64,000 bases of DNA from Nostoc sp. MG11 (lineage in GTDB: Bacteria > Cyanobacteriota > Cyanobacteriia > Cyanobacteriales > Nostocaceae), in the NCBI RefSeq assembly GCF_014904695.1, contig NZ_JACXXN010000013.1, positions 118,987 to 182,986 of the forward strand, written 5' to 3'. The notes below the pieces were generated by a model, which searched no databases, had not been told where the DNA came from, and was given only the letters and a program-made list of their open reading frames with translations. Positions within the stretch are counted from its first letter, which is position 1. Every line of letters starts with the position of its first letter. The position numbers were made by a program, and so were the translations under genes. Below are positions 47,417 to 56,568 of the stretch, piece by piece.

Positions 47417-49009
47417 TTACTCAGGTACACTCCACCAAGCTAAAGCATAAGGTTGAGTCGCCTCGTTAAGCTTTTGGCGAAAATGAACGCGGATTTTATA
47501 ATTGCCAGTTGCAGGAACGGGACAAAAAATATGTTCTACGCTATCGATTGGGCTAATTGATGAGCAAACCACACCAGCATCAGTAGTTTTAGCGTCAGCT
47601 TTTACTAAATAGAGGTCGAGATTATTCAAACCGCGATCGCGAAAATTCTCTCCTACATCAAACTGCTGGTTTTTGTTACGATCATTCAATTCCACCAAAC
47701 GATCCCAACTCAAGCTAATAGAGATAAAACTCCCCTGCTTTAAAGGTTTGGCTAACGTATAGTCAGCAGATGCCCCAACATCGACTGTGCGATAATTCCA
47801 ACCAATGGGAGGAACCACAGCTGATGGTTGCCATTGACCACCGCTAAGCTGCTGATAAGCACGAAATACATTTAAATGGCCCGCTCCCATTTGGGCATTC
47901 AAAGGAATTTTGGGATCTTTGTAAGCATCAGAATCTAGCCAGTCTTGATTTTGTTTATCAATTATTGTCCGAGTCATTCCCAGTCGTAAGCCATCGCCGA
48001 TATCTTGAATCTTGTCTGCTGAATTTAGCAATATAGCTTTCATAACTTGATGACGCCGAGCATCAATGCTCCAGTTAGGTTGTTTTGCACGGATTTGTCT
48101 ATCACTAAGTTCTTGTAATAAAGCAACAGTAGCCGTAACTTGAGGCGCTGCAAAACTCGTACCTGTTACCTTGTTCAATTTACCATCGGGATTGAGCAAA
48201 GAAATGTTATTGCCAGGTGCAACTAAACTGACAGCACGCCGCCCATCAAGATTAAACTCTTTTCCAGCTAAACGACCGCTTGCACCTTGGTTAATACCCG
48301 CCAAATTGGAAACGTCTACTTTATTAAAAACCCCTCCTCTGCGGGATGAAAAAGCCACGTTCATTCCATTAAAATTATCCGTAGGGATGGGAATACCCCC
48401 TTTACCCTGGTTGCCAGCGATCGCATACAAGACATCATGAACGCGACTAGACCAGTCAACACATAACGTTAGTAAAGCTTTACCATCTAAACTAGCCTCC
48501 GGTCGGGGGTCACGATTTAAGGGTTCACCAAAACTGAAATTAATCGCCCGGACATCACCGCTATTTTGTAGCGCTATATGCTGCGCCGATAAGCACTCTT
48601 CTGGTTGACCCATGTTTTTCGTCGAACCCACGGCAGACGAATATAATCGTGCTCCTGGTGCAACCCCTGGCAAAGCTTTGTCTTGACTTACCATCACACC
48701 AGCGACATTGTAAGCATGGGGATCAACACCACTATTTGACTTAGCTGGCCCATTGCGTGAGAACACTGCTGCTAAAGATATAGCGCGATTTTTAGATACA
48801 GCTTTATCCCAGCCAAACATTCCCGGACGCCCAATTTCTACCTGACCAATAGCAATCTTGCGACCGATTAAATTATAAGGAGGTTGGTGTAACTTCAAAG
48901 CATCAATACCATTAGTTCCCAGAGGAGATTTTAAAGCTGAAGCCAGTACCGGCAAACTCACACAGGAAGCACTCAATCCCCAAATTATCCAAGTTAGTTT
49001 TTTAGTCAT
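47417..49009 (-). CDS. secreted S8 (subtilisin-like) serine peptidase
   Basis: 530 residues. An N-terminal signal peptide (KKLTWIIWGLSASCVSLPVLASA) is followed by the peptidase domain: His98 in SGVDPHAYNVAGVM, oxyanion Asn200 in AIAGNQGKGG, and nucleophile Ser285 in VTGTSFAAPQVT. The strand that normally carries the catalytic Asp reads IAIGQVEIGRP, with Glu58 at that place; there is no obvious Asp alternative in the motif. A C-terminal beta domain (about 410-530) ends in GNYKIRVHF and YALAWWSVPE and resembles a P-domain-like prepeptidase module. The cyanobacterial subfamily with this QVE motif may use glutamate or be inactive. Confidence 0.82.
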   Translation of the reverse strand: MTKKLTWIIWGLSASCVSLPVLASALKSPLGTNGIDALKLHQPPYNLIGRKIAIGQVEIGRPGMFGWDKAVSKNRAISLAAVFSRNGPAKSNSGVDPHAYNVAGVMVSQDKALPGVAPGARLYSSAVGSTKNMGQPEECLSAQHIALQNSGDVRAINFSFGEPLNRDPRPEASLDGKALLTLCVDWSSRVHDVLYAIAGNQGKGGIPIPTDNFNGMNVAFSSRRGGVFNKVDVSNLAGINQGASGRLAGKEFNLDGRRAVSLVAPGNNISLLNPDGKLNKVTGTSFAAPQVTATVALLQELSDRQIRAKQPNWSIDARRHQVMKAILLNSADKIQDIGDGLRLGMTRTIIDKQNQDWLDSDAYKDPKIPLNAQMGAGHLNVFRAYQQLSGGQWQPSAVVPPIGWNYRTVDVGASADYTLAKPLKQGSFISISLSWDRLVELNDRNKNQQFDVGENFRDRGLNNLDLYLVKADAKTTDAGVVCSSISPIDSVEHIFCPVPATGNYKIRVHFRQKLNEATQPYALAWWSVPE

Positions 49010-49010
49010 A

Positions 49011-49080
49011 GTCGAAAGTCAAAGGTCAAAAGTTAAGAGTCAAAAGTTAAGAGTCAAAGGTCAAAAGTCAAGAGTTATTG
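49011..49080. repeat. ten-unit GTCAAAA heptamer array
   Basis: Units in order: GTCGAAA, GTCAAAG, GTCAAAA, GTTAAGA, GTCAAAA, GTTAAGA, GTCAAAG, GTCAAAA, GTCAAGA, GTTATTG. The period is exactly seven over 70 bases. It begins two bases upstream of the protease start codon, so it forms the leader of that mRNA on the minus strand. Confidence 0.88.
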
Positions 49081-49206
49081 GTTTCCATGTTTCCGCATCT
49101 CCCACTCTCATCATCTTTGTGAAAAAGGCGGGATCAAAGCTATGAGCACTTGCTCAATATGTTGTTACAATGCTTACAGACGAGGACGCTTGAAAACCCA
49201 CCAGCC

Positions 49207-49914
49207 ATGACCCAAAACCTATCTCAAAAGCCCATTGTGATTGCTCCATCTATCCTATCAGCCGATTTTAGTCGTCTGGGGGACGAAGTCCGCGCCATAG
49301 ACGCAGCTGGAGCAGATTGGATTCACGTTGATGTAATGGACGGTCGTTTTGTACCTAATATTACGATAGGCCCTCTGGTTGTGGAGGCAATTCGTCCAGT
49401 TACGACCAAGCCACTGGATGTCCACTTGATGATTGTGGAACCAGAAAAGTATGTTGAAGGCTTTGCTAAGGCTGGCGCTGATATTATCTCTGTACATTGC
49501 GAGCATAACGCTTCGCCTCACTTGCACCGGACCCTAGGGCAAATCAAAGAGTTTGGTAAGAAAGCAGGCGTTGTACTTAACCCTGGTACTCCTCTAGAGC
49601 TCATTGAATACGTTTTGGAACTGTGTGATTTAGTGTTGATTATGAGCGTCAACCCCGGCTTTGGCGGTCAAAGCTTTATTCCATCTGTATTACCCAAAAT
49701 CCGTCAGCTGCGTCAGATGTGCGATGAACGCGGTCTTGACCCCTGGATTGAAGTAGATGGTGGACTAAAGGCAAATAATACCTGGCAAGTTTTGGAAGCG
49801 GGAGCCAATGCGATCGTTGCTGGTTCAGCTGTGTTTAATGCTAAAGATTATGGTGAGGCGATTACAGCTATTCGCAACAGTAAGCGTCCTAGTCCAGAAC
49901 TGGCAAAAGTTTAA
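49207..49914 (+). CDS. rpe: ribulose-phosphate 3-epimerase
   Basis: 235 residues from ATG 49207 ([17 protein letters not shown]); the frame extends upstream to 49150 but homologues begin near here. TIM-barrel landmarks: [34 protein letters not shown] with metal-binding His and Asp, [22 protein letters not shown] and IEVDGGLK. The enzyme interconverts ribulose-5-phosphate and xylulose-5-phosphate in the Calvin cycle and pentose phosphate pathway. A terminator follows at 49952-49984. Confidence 0.96.
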   Translation: MTQNLSQKPIVIAPSILSADFSRLGDEVRAIDAAGADWIHVDVMDGRFVPNITIGPLVVEAIRPVTTKPLDVHLMIVEPEKYVEGFAKAGADIISVHCEHNASPHLHRTLGQIKEFGKKAGVVLNPGTPLELIEYVLELCDLVLIMSVNPGFGGQSFIPSVLPKIRQLRQMCDERGLDPWIEVDGGLKANNTWQVLEAGANAIVAGSAVFNAKDYGEAITAIRNSKRPSPELAKV

Positions 49915-49951
49915 TCCTTATTTGGATTAAACAAACACTACAAGAAAAAGT

Positions 49952-49984
49952 AGGATGGGCAAATAAATTGCCCACCTTTTTTTT
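49952..49984 (+). terminator. rho-independent terminator after rpe
   Basis: AGGATGGGCAA (49952-49962) pairs with TTGCCCACCT (49968-49977) with one A/C mismatch, and eight T residues follow directly. It begins 38 bases after the rpe stop. Confidence 0.85.
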
Positions 49985-50026
49985 ACCTTGTTTGCTTTTA
50001 GAATAGTCGGTTGGGTTGAGCGACAG

Positions 50027-50062
50027 CGAAACCCAACAAAGCCTTGATAATGTTGGGTTTCG
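50027..50062. repeat. CGAAACCCAACA inverted repeat
   Basis: CGAAACCCAACA (50027-50038) and its perfect complement (50051-50062) are separated by 12 bases. It lies in the spacer between converging rpe and the HpsJ-like gene, with an extra partial copy (GTTGGGTTGAGCG) just upstream. Confidence 0.75.
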
Positions 50063-50267
50063 TTCCTCAAACGCCACTCGCCTCAAGCCGGGAAACCCTT
50101 GACGTTCCTACGCCTATACCAGTTTTAGTTTTTAGCCTTAACTGAACTTGAACTGTATTGGGCTTAAAGCAAGTAGCATTCAAAGATCAAGGCTAATTTA
50201 GACTCATTGCCATCTTGAATTTTGACTACCTAAACCAAAATTATGTACAAGTTAGGTGCGCGACAGT

Positions 50268-50990
50268 TTACCTACTTGTTCTTGCCCATTTAGTTGCCTT
50301 CCAAATACTAAAAAATAAAGCCCCAGAAACCAAAGCTCCGAGATTCCATTTAACAGAACTCTTGAGCAAGTTTAGCTTTTGAGAAGACTGAGTAGATTGA
50401 GCTTGATTTTTGATTTGTGTTTTAGCTTTGGCAACTTCTGACAAAATTTGGCTTTTTACTTCTTCAGGACTCTTGCCCTCTAAGGAGCGACCTTGACTCT
50501 TCAAAAAACTATCTATCTGTTGAGGTGTTGCTGTGCTTAATCGTTTTTCTACCTGCTCGGCTTGAGCTATTTGTTGCTTAGATACGTTGCTAATTTGAGC
50601 AGCACTTTGATTACTAAGACGGACTGTGTTACCAATTCCTAAAGGAATTAGTAAGAAAAAAAATACTGCCAACAACAATGTTAACCAAGATAAAAGCTTT
50701 ACAATCAAAAATTCCCATTTAGCTCGTGAATGTAGCTCTCCATAAAACACGAACACTAAACCAATTAAAGGGACAGGTACTCGTTCAACTAAGGCCCCAA
50801 AAGTTTGAAATTCCCAAGCAGGATTCATAAAGTTTGGTGGAACAAACATCTCAACGATGTCAAAAAATGCTAAGAGTAACAACCCATAGCCTAGTATTCG
50901 CAAAATAGTGATTGAGGCTATTTGGCTAAATGCGAATTCTTGTAATTCTTGTACTAAAGGAATGAATTTTTCACTATTTGATTTAGTCAT
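50268..50990 (-). CDS. HpsJ-like membrane protein
   Basis: 240 residues from ATG 50990 (MTKSNSEKFIP); the frame extends upstream to 51044. Four hydrophobic segments: two N-terminal (ILGYGLLLLAFFDIVEMF; VPVPLIGLVFVFYG), one central (WLTLLLAVFFFLLIPLGIG) and one near the C-terminus (WNLGALVSGALFFSIWKA). A charged, coiled-coil-like loop (about 130-205) lies between the third and fourth. This matches HpsJ proteins of hormogonium polysaccharide loci, often encoded beside cyanoexosortase A. Its partners at 51223-52253 fit that pattern. HpsJ is needed for gliding polysaccharide in Nostoc, according to work on the family. Confidence 0.72.
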   Translation of the reverse strand: MTKSNSEKFIPLVQELQEFAFSQIASITILRILGYGLLLLAFFDIVEMFVPPNFMNPAWEFQTFGALVERVPVPLIGLVFVFYGELHSRAKWEFLIVKLLSWLTLLLAVFFFLLIPLGIGNTVRLSNQSAAQISNVSKQQIAQAEQVEKRLSTATPQQIDSFLKSQGRSLEGKSPEEVKSQILSEVAKAKTQIKNQAQSTQSSQKLNLLKSSVKWNLGALVSGALFFSIWKATKWARTSR

Positions 50991-51222
50991 GTTTTTAGCA
51001 AAATAGAAAAAAGATTGGGGTTGGCATGAGTTCAAGACTTCCAAAATCAGGATTGCCTCTATTCAGCCCAATAGACATAGACGTTTTATGACAAGTTGCA
51101 ATTATAAAAATTCACAACAAAAGAGTTACACTTACGACCTTACTTTAGTCTGCGATCGCCTAAAATCTCCTTTCAAAGAAGAGAGTTGAGTAGAAGTCTA
51201 GGGGTAAGGTATGAACAGGGAG

Positions 51223-51384
51223 TTAATAGTCTTCAACAAGCGAAATAATATTAGCCTTAACTCTAGATTCTTCTGGTTTGGGTTTGTCTGTAGTTTTCGT
51301 TAGAAATACCTTCATGAAAACCAATAGTACACTACCAAGAGTTAAAGCTAAAAGTAAAATCCGTAATTGTTTCCACTGAGGCAT
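51223..51384 (-). pseudogene. truncated cyanoexosortase A-associated protein (53 residues)
   Basis: The frame opens with ATG 51384, five bases after the exosortase stop, and reads MPQWKQLRILLLALTLGSVL, then LVFMKVFLTKTTDKPKPEES and ends at TAA 51223-51225. The start resembles the N-terminus of the exosortase-associated proteins usually encoded in this position, which are about 200 residues; only the membrane anchor and linker remain. No continuation of the family's soluble domain is seen in the 180 bases beyond the stop. It may be a stump left by a deletion, or a shortened functional form. Confidence 0.6.
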
Positions 51385-51389
51385 CGCCT

Positions 51390-52253
51390 TTAAGACTCCA
51401 GATTACCCTGATTTTTGCCTTCCTCTTGCCGGAGTAGTAAATAGTAGAATAATCCTAGAATTAGCACTGCAATCATCCCAAATAATCGTGAACCATCACC
51501 TTCATGCCAGTAGTCAAATGCTTGCTGTTGTGTCACTACAACAGCTAGGAGAGCAACGCGTATTCCGTTGACAACAAATGCTATGCTTATGGCCACTATT
51601 GGCACAAGGATTTTCTTTTTGCGTTCTAGGGGAAACATTAGCAAAGCAATTACAGCTAATCCTAACAAATGGCTCATCAATTCTACCCCAGAACAACCAG
51701 AATAAACCTTGATGCTTCCTGGTGGTACTCTAATAAAAATATCTTGTTGAAGTGATACTTCAAAACCTGAATACCAAAGTATGAAAGCAGAAAACTTTGC
51801 AGTTATAGGCGAAATATCGGTCAAAGATGTTAGTACTATCTTTGGAACTCCGAGAAAAAACAAAATAGTTATTTCTTGCCAATATTGCTTTAATCCCTTC
51901 AGTCCAGAAGCAAGCAAGGCAAGACCAATAGCAGAAACAAACGGTGCAATGTGAGTAAAAACTGGAAGTAACTTGCTACCAGTCAAAAAGGCACTTTGCC
52001 AAAGTACACCAGCAATCAACAATATACCTAAAAGGCTGGAAAACAATCCACTTTCTAAATTTAAATTGTGGCGTTTTTCCCCTACTAGAGAGGCTACGGC
52101 AAAGTAAAACAGTACACTCATTCCTAGATGAGAAAAATCTCCAGTTCTTTGAGTTAGAGTCAGGATAATCGCAATTAAGCCTGCTCCTATTCCTAATAGC
52201 CAAAACTGGCTACTATTTAGTGTTTTAGCTGGGGTAAAAGTGGTGGTTTTCAT
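51390..52253 (-). CDS. cyanoexosortase A (PEP-CTERM sorting protease/transpeptidase)
   Basis: 287 residues with eight to nine membrane helices. The exosortase catalytic triad is present: Cys187 in YSGCSGVELM, Arg232 in VNGIRVALL and His250 in FDYWHEGDGSRLF. The enzyme is proposed to cleave the PEP motif of exported proteins and attach or release them. A PEP-CTERM protein is encoded at 21448-21999. The gene is followed by a shortened partner gene and by an HpsJ-like gene on the same strand, an envelope-polysaccharide context. Starts at ATG 52253. Confidence 0.88.
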   Translation of the reverse strand: MKTTTFTPAKTLNSSQFWLLGIGAGLIAIILTLTQRTGDFSHLGMSVLFYFAVASLVGEKRHNLNLESGLFSSLLGILLIAGVLWQSAFLTGSKLLPVFTHIAPFVSAIGLALLASGLKGLKQYWQEITILFFLGVPKIVLTSLTDISPITAKFSAFILWYSGFEVSLQQDIFIRVPPGSIKVYSGCSGVELMSHLLGLAVIALLMFPLERKKKILVPIVAISIAFVVNGIRVALLAVVVTQQQAFDYWHEGDGSRLFGMIAVLILGLFYYLLLRQEEGKNQGNLES

Positions 52254-52888
52254 GTAAATATAATTTAACTAACTCATGGAAGAAGACCAAGGTTTCTGAT
52301 AGACTAGCTAAATACTTAACACTAGTACATTACCGCAAAAATCATCAATCAAAGCAACTAACATAAATAGCTAGTCAGCCTGTCCCATTCAGAGAAGCAG
52401 TTATAAAAATGACTAAGTTTAGATGAAGGATAAAAACCAATCAAGGATCGAAAAATTTAATGCAGAGTAAGCATAAAAATGATTTTTCAACAAGTAGCGT
52501 GAGTAATAAAGTGTCCTTTTGTCTAATGCTAAAATGTATCTAATGGGCAAACCTCTAACTTTTAACGCTCGTTTTGTCAATTATCTTTTTGCTTTTTAAC
52601 TGCAAAATTTTATCGATGCTTGGCGCAATTTTTATAGACAAATCAGTAATTATTCTTACATCTTCAGTAAATATGATCAATAATTTTTACTAAGATTAAT
52701 CAAATCTTTAAAATATAAATACAATAAATACTTTATAGCTTGCTTAAAAGTTAGATAGAATAAGCGTTTCAACTTAAACTTACTTAAATCTCTGTATAAA
52801 AAATTTTAATATAATTTAAAACTCTAAGTGTAGCTACTAGAATAGTTTTCAATAAATAGATTGCTTGCATTTTGATGCTTGTTATTAT
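52254..52888. other. AT-rich spacer upstream of the exosortase gene
   Basis: 635 bases, very AT-rich, with no convincing gene or named repeat. Minus-strand promoter elements for the exosortase gene should lie near its left end, but I see no clear consensus match. Confidence 0.4.
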
Positions 52889-53068
52889 GCACGGATTGAG
52901 TGGGAGATTTATCGCAAACAGTATCCAACTCTTTGACCCCACTGCAAATGGACGCCACAAAAAACGGCGCGGTTTGCCTATGCTAAATCACAGTACCGCT
53001 TTTACAATACTCGTCTAGAGCAAATTTTACGCCCTTATATTAGTGAAGTGAATCAGCACTTGCCATAG
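52889..53068 (+). pseudogene. decayed gene remnant
   Basis: One frame reads ARIEWEIYRKQYPTL, a stop at about 52934, then WTPQKTARFAYAKSQYRFY and LEQILRPYISEVNQHLP to TAG 53066-53068. Both halves look like real protein, joined across one stop codon, but I cannot name the family and no start or ribosome-binding site is visible. A different frame gives a 43-residue open frame at 52887-53018 that lacks protein-like features. Confidence 0.3.
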
Positions 53069-53272
53069 CTCCTGACTCTTCTCCTTGACTACTTGGACTA
53101 CACAAACCATTTGAATCCCTGATCTGCCCTGATGGACAAGCTGACTGTTCTTAAGTTTTCGCTACAGAGTCAAGAGTTGCAGGGCAGATGATAACTACAG
53201 AACATAAGCTAAATATAAGGGACAGTCCCTTTTTTCCTGATTTCATTGAATATTACTCCTTATCTTAATAGT

Positions 53273-53713
53273 TTATTGTTGTGCTGAGTAATCCATCCGT
53301 TCTACCTCATTAGGCATCAAATCCTCAATGCGTAAAGTTGTGCGTTGGCCTGGACTTAAACCTTCCACCTCAATTAGACAGGGGATATAAGCATCCTGCT
53401 CGTGGATAAAGTTCATTGTAAATGCGTATGCACTTTTAATATTCCTGGCTTCAACTTGGCGAATTTGAGACTGAAATTCCTTTCTTATTCCCTCTTCAAA
53501 TGACAGTTTTTCTTGGGAAACACCATTACTATAAAGATGGTATTCAAGTGTGCCACAAGTATCGCTACCTGCGTAGTAAATAGCCGAAGTATTTAGTAAT
53601 ACGGAGTCATAGTAACTGTAGCTCCTACCCCGATGAATAGCGCTATTTTTCGTATGTAATTCATGATTAGAAATTAAAGTGAGTAAGCCTTTAGTAAGGC
53701 TTTTAAATTTCAT
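53273..53713 (-). CDS. hypothetical protein
   Basis: 146 residues from ATG 53713. No signal peptide or membrane segment. A Tyr/Ser-rich N-terminal half (RGRSYSYYDSVLLNTSAIYYAGSDTC) is followed by a helix (GIRKEFQSQIRQVEAR), then strands (YIPCLIEVEGLSPGQRTTLRIEDLMP). I do not recognise a family. Spacers on both sides are AT-rich, so this may be a recently acquired or lineage-specific gene. Confidence 0.5.
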   Translation of the reverse strand: MKFKSLTKGLLTLISNHELHTKNSAIHRGRSYSYYDSVLLNTSAIYYAGSDTCGTLEYHLYSNGVSQEKLSFEEGIRKEFQSQIRQVEARNIKSAYAFTMNFIHEQDAYIPCLIEVEGLSPGQRTTLRIEDLMPNEVERMDYSAQQ

Positions 53714-53939
53714 TCATAAGTGAGTATATAGTTTTTTTTATAACTATTGCTCCGGTAAATCTACGCTCTAATATAGTTGTGTTATCTTAAAAATATAGTA
53801 TATTTTATAGCAAACATTTAATAAAATTTAAGTAATAATCCTTAAGAATATATTTAAAGAGATAAACAATGCTATGGAAGATAGGAATTACACTTGATAT
53901 AGAGTGTGAAAATCTCAAGAAAGAAATTTGCTTTTTAAA

Positions 53940-54329
53940 ATGCTTATGGATTTGATGGTTGAAGATTTAGCGGCAATTGATAATAAACTTTCTGGGCGTC
54001 ATATTAACCTTGACCCCGGTGGATATTTCATTATCTACTTGGATCAAGAAGCGAAGTTAATTTATGCCAAGCATTTCACAAATGTGATTGATGAGCGTGG
54101 CTTAGCTGTCGATCCAAAAACAGGGAAGGTGATTCCTGCGCGGGGAAAGGTTGAACGAACTCACACAACAGTTTTTAGTGGAAGGACGGCGAAAGAACTT
54201 TGCGTGAAGATTTTTGAAGAAACTCAGCCCTGTCCAGTAACTCAGTTAGACCATGCAGCCTATTTGGGTAGAGAATTTGTCCGAGCTGAGGTGGCTTTAG
54301 TGACAGGGCAAGAGTATGTTCAAGATTAA
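53940..54329 (+). CDS. DUF4346 family protein
   Basis: 129 residues from ATG 53940; in-frame TTG 53928 and ATG 53946 are alternatives. Family signatures: GGYFIIYLDQEAKLIYAKHF, GLAVDPKTGKVIPARG, SGRTAKELCVKIFEE and LDHAAYLGREFVRAEVAL. DUF4346 proteins are widespread in cyanobacteria and are also found fused to dihydropteroate synthase-like domains; the activity is not established. No adjacent folate gene is seen. Confidence 0.8.
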   Translation: MLMDLMVEDLAAIDNKLSGRHINLDPGGYFIIYLDQEAKLIYAKHFTNVIDERGLAVDPKTGKVIPARGKVERTHTTVFSGRTAKELCVKIFEETQPCPVTQLDHAAYLGREFVRAEVALVTGQEYVQD

Positions 54330-54380
54330 AGTTAAGAGGTAAAAATGCATAATTCCTAACTCTTAACTCTCATTCTTACA

Positions 54381-55118
54381 TCACCCATCAGATGATGGCT
54401 GATTTATCTGGTAGATATAGTAAGTTGCCATTGGAATAACAGTGGCAGCAATTAATAGTCCTACTACCCAAGCAGTAGCGTTACCGCGATCGGTTTCTCC
54501 TGCTTTTTTAAAAGTGCCTTCTACCTGAACTTTGTCAGCGATTTTGGGTGGACCTGGATCAGTATTGCCAGAAAGGACGGCGACTAAGCGATCGCTAGCA
54601 TCTAAAAATGCCTGATTGTATTTGTTACCGTCCCGTAATGGCACACTTACTGTTTCGGTAGCTACACTCTCGGCAATAGAATCTATCAGCAATGACTTGA
54701 CTTTATCTCCAGTAATAATGGCGGTACCATTGGTAACTGTATCCAGCACCAATAAGGTTTGATTGGCTTGAGTTTGTTTTGTGGGAAACCATTTTTCAAA
54801 TAATGCTTTGGCAAAGCTTTCCGGTGTTTCCCCGTAGTCTAGGCGGCGAATGGTGACGATTCTAACTTCATTACCAGTTTGCTTTGCTAAATTCTCGAAG
54901 GCACTGCCAATTTTACCTTCATTCAGACGGCTGACAATTTCACCTTGATCTACAATCCAGGTGTTGTCGCCTGCTGCGAGGTTGGGCATTTGATACACAC
55001 CTGTGGCTAAAGCGGGTGTGGCAAACAGCGAAGCCGCTAGAATCATTGTCACAAAGGATAGAACTAGCCGGATCAGGTGTTTTTTACTGCTAAATACTTG
55101 CTTGAGGAGCTGTTTCAT
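54381..55118 (-). CDS. TPM-domain protein, Psb32-like
   Basis: 245 residues from ATG 55118; in-frame codons up to 55148 are less likely. A signal peptide or anchor (FVTMILAASLFATPALATG) precedes the TPM domain (about 50-195): NTWIVDQGEIVSRLNEGKI, then VRIVTIRRLDYGETPESFAKALFEKW and LLVLDTVTNGTAIITG. A second membrane helix near the C-terminus (AWVVGLLIAATVIPMATYYIY) anchors it in the thylakoid membrane. Psb32 and plant TLP18.3 take part in photosystem II repair. The match is to the family, and the exact orthology is inferred. Confidence 0.82.
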   Translation of the reverse strand: MKQLLKQVFSSKKHLIRLVLSFVTMILAASLFATPALATGVYQMPNLAAGDNTWIVDQGEIVSRLNEGKIGSAFENLAKQTGNEVRIVTIRRLDYGETPESFAKALFEKWFPTKQTQANQTLLVLDTVTNGTAIITGDKVKSLLIDSIAESVATETVSVPLRDGNKYNQAFLDASDRLVAVLSGNTDPGPPKIADKVQVEGTFKKAGETDRGNATAWVVGLLIAATVIPMATYYIYQINQPSSDG

Positions 55119-55544
55119 CGTATGAACTCTAAGACAGACTTGCACCAAAAATACTACACAAACACTGTAAAAATCACCTGATTCACGTTTTTCTCAACTC
55201 AGAAATTTCTAATACAGCTAGCAAATAGATATTTTTCGAGAATTTTTATTGCACAAATCTGTCTTGATTGTAACTGTAAGCGTTAACTACTAACGCCAGT
55301 TATACAAATACTGACAAAAAATACCGCCCTTTTTGGGAATTAACCCAAATATTTAGGGCGGAATTTGCAAACCATCTGAAAACTCTATCATAATTATGAA
55401 AATTTTTGGCGCAATTGCTTACATTTTTTTATATCTGCGAATAAATCTCCCTGCCATACTGATTGAGGAGCATTAACTAGATTTTTCTGCTTGTTGATTG
55501 ATGGGATAAATTGTCTAGGCTAAATGTAAATTCAGTATAAATGT
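55119..55544. other. spacer with long CCGCCCT hairpin
   Basis: The hairpin at 55324-55361 has CCGCCCT pairing with AGGGCGG and an inner TTTGGG/CCCAAA, giving a long interrupted stem. It lies between the divergent psb32-like and surE genes. No gene is visible in the remaining sequence. Confidence 0.6.
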
Positions 55545-56222
55545 ATGACCTTAATTTTAACTAACGACGATGGTATTGATGCTCCTGGTATTCAAGCCCT
55601 AGTCAAAGCTGTAAACGGCAATGCGATTATCGCGGCTCCTAAAGACCATCAATCGGGCTGTGGGCATCAAGTTACCACAACTCGCCCCATCAACCTCCAA
55701 CGACGTTCTGATACCGAGTATGCGATCGCTGGCACTCCCGCTGATTGCGTCAGAATTTCAATAACACAAATTAGCAAAGATGTCAAATTTGTTTTATCAG
55801 GTATTAACGCTGGAGGGAATTTAGGAGTTGATGCTTATATTTCTGGGACTGTTGCTGCTGTGCGGGAAGCCGCAATGCATGGTATTCCGGGAATAGCCAT
55901 TTCTCATTATCGCAAAGCCAAGCTGAATTTTGATTGGGATATGGCTGCAAAATTGACAGCTGAAGTTTTAGCGGACTTACTCAAGCGTCCCTTAGAACCG
56001 GGAAGCTATTGGAATGTGAATCTACCACATCTGCAACCGGGAGAACCCTCTCCTGAAGTGGTATTTTGTAAACCTTGTACCAAACCTTTGCCAGTCAACT
56101 ATCGTGTTGATGGCGAAAACTTTTATTATGTAGGGGAATATAGCAAACGCGATCGCACTCCTGGTAGCGATGTGGATGTATGCTTTTCTGGCAACATCGC
56201 TGTAACTCAGTTAAGACTTTAA
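55545..56222 (+). CDS. surE: 5'/3'-nucleotidase SurE
   Basis: 225 residues, shorter than the common 250-270. Metal-site motif LTNDDGIDAPGI is at the start, GTPADCV near 65, and SGINAGGNLGVDAYISGTVAAVREA near 86 completes the active site. SurE hydrolyses nucleoside monophosphates in the cytoplasm and helps stationary-phase survival in some bacteria. The C-terminal dimer arm appears reduced, which explains the length. Starts at ATG 55545. Confidence 0.9.
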   Translation: MTLILTNDDGIDAPGIQALVKAVNGNAIIAAPKDHQSGCGHQVTTTRPINLQRRSDTEYAIAGTPADCVRISITQISKDVKFVLSGINAGGNLGVDAYISGTVAAVREAAMHGIPGIAISHYRKAKLNFDWDMAAKLTAEVLADLLKRPLEPGSYWNVNLPHLQPGEPSPEVVFCKPCTKPLPVNYRVDGENFYYVGEYSKRDRTPGSDVDVCFSGNIAVTQLRL

Positions 56223-56268
56223 CATCAGTATAATAGTAACCATTTTGTAGCTTGATAACTGATAATTA

Positions 56269-56568
56269 TTAGTCATCTGCTCCTTGAATTAATGACGTAA
56301 GTTGATCTAAAGTTTTTGTTAGTTGGTTGAGTTTTTGCAGTGAACTATCCTGAGATTCCGCAAGGGTTTGTACAGCATCACACAAGGCAAAAATTTGATA
56401 GCCCTGTTGCTGAACCTGCTTTCCTTGTTCTTCAACTTGCACACTGAGAGTCTCCAATCTTTCTGCAAGACGTTCAATTGTCTCAGTTGTCGAAAGTACT
56501 GCTTCCCCAATTTGCTCAACAATGGATTCCAATCGACTGATTTTTACTTCAATCCCTGCTGAAATCAT
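56269..56568 (-). CDS. small coiled-coil protein
   Basis: 99 residues, almost wholly helical with heptad patterning: VKISRLESIVEQIGEAVL, then IERLAERLETLSVQVEE, then LQKLNQLTKTLDQLTSLI. It is Gln-rich and lacks a membrane segment. Proteins of this kind occur in many filamentous cyanobacteria and probably oligomerise; no function is known. Starts at ATG 56568. A second frame on the same strand is a shadow. Confidence 0.6.
   Translation of the reverse strand: MISAGIEVKISRLESIVEQIGEAVLSTTETIERLAERLETLSVQVEEQGKQVQQQGYQIFALCDAVQTLAESQDSSLQKLNQLTKTLDQLTSLIQGADD

Noticed and set aside
49011..49080. Regular array considered as a CRISPR
   Set aside because: The units are seven bases long and contiguous, with no spacers and no cas genes; it is a tandem heptamer array.
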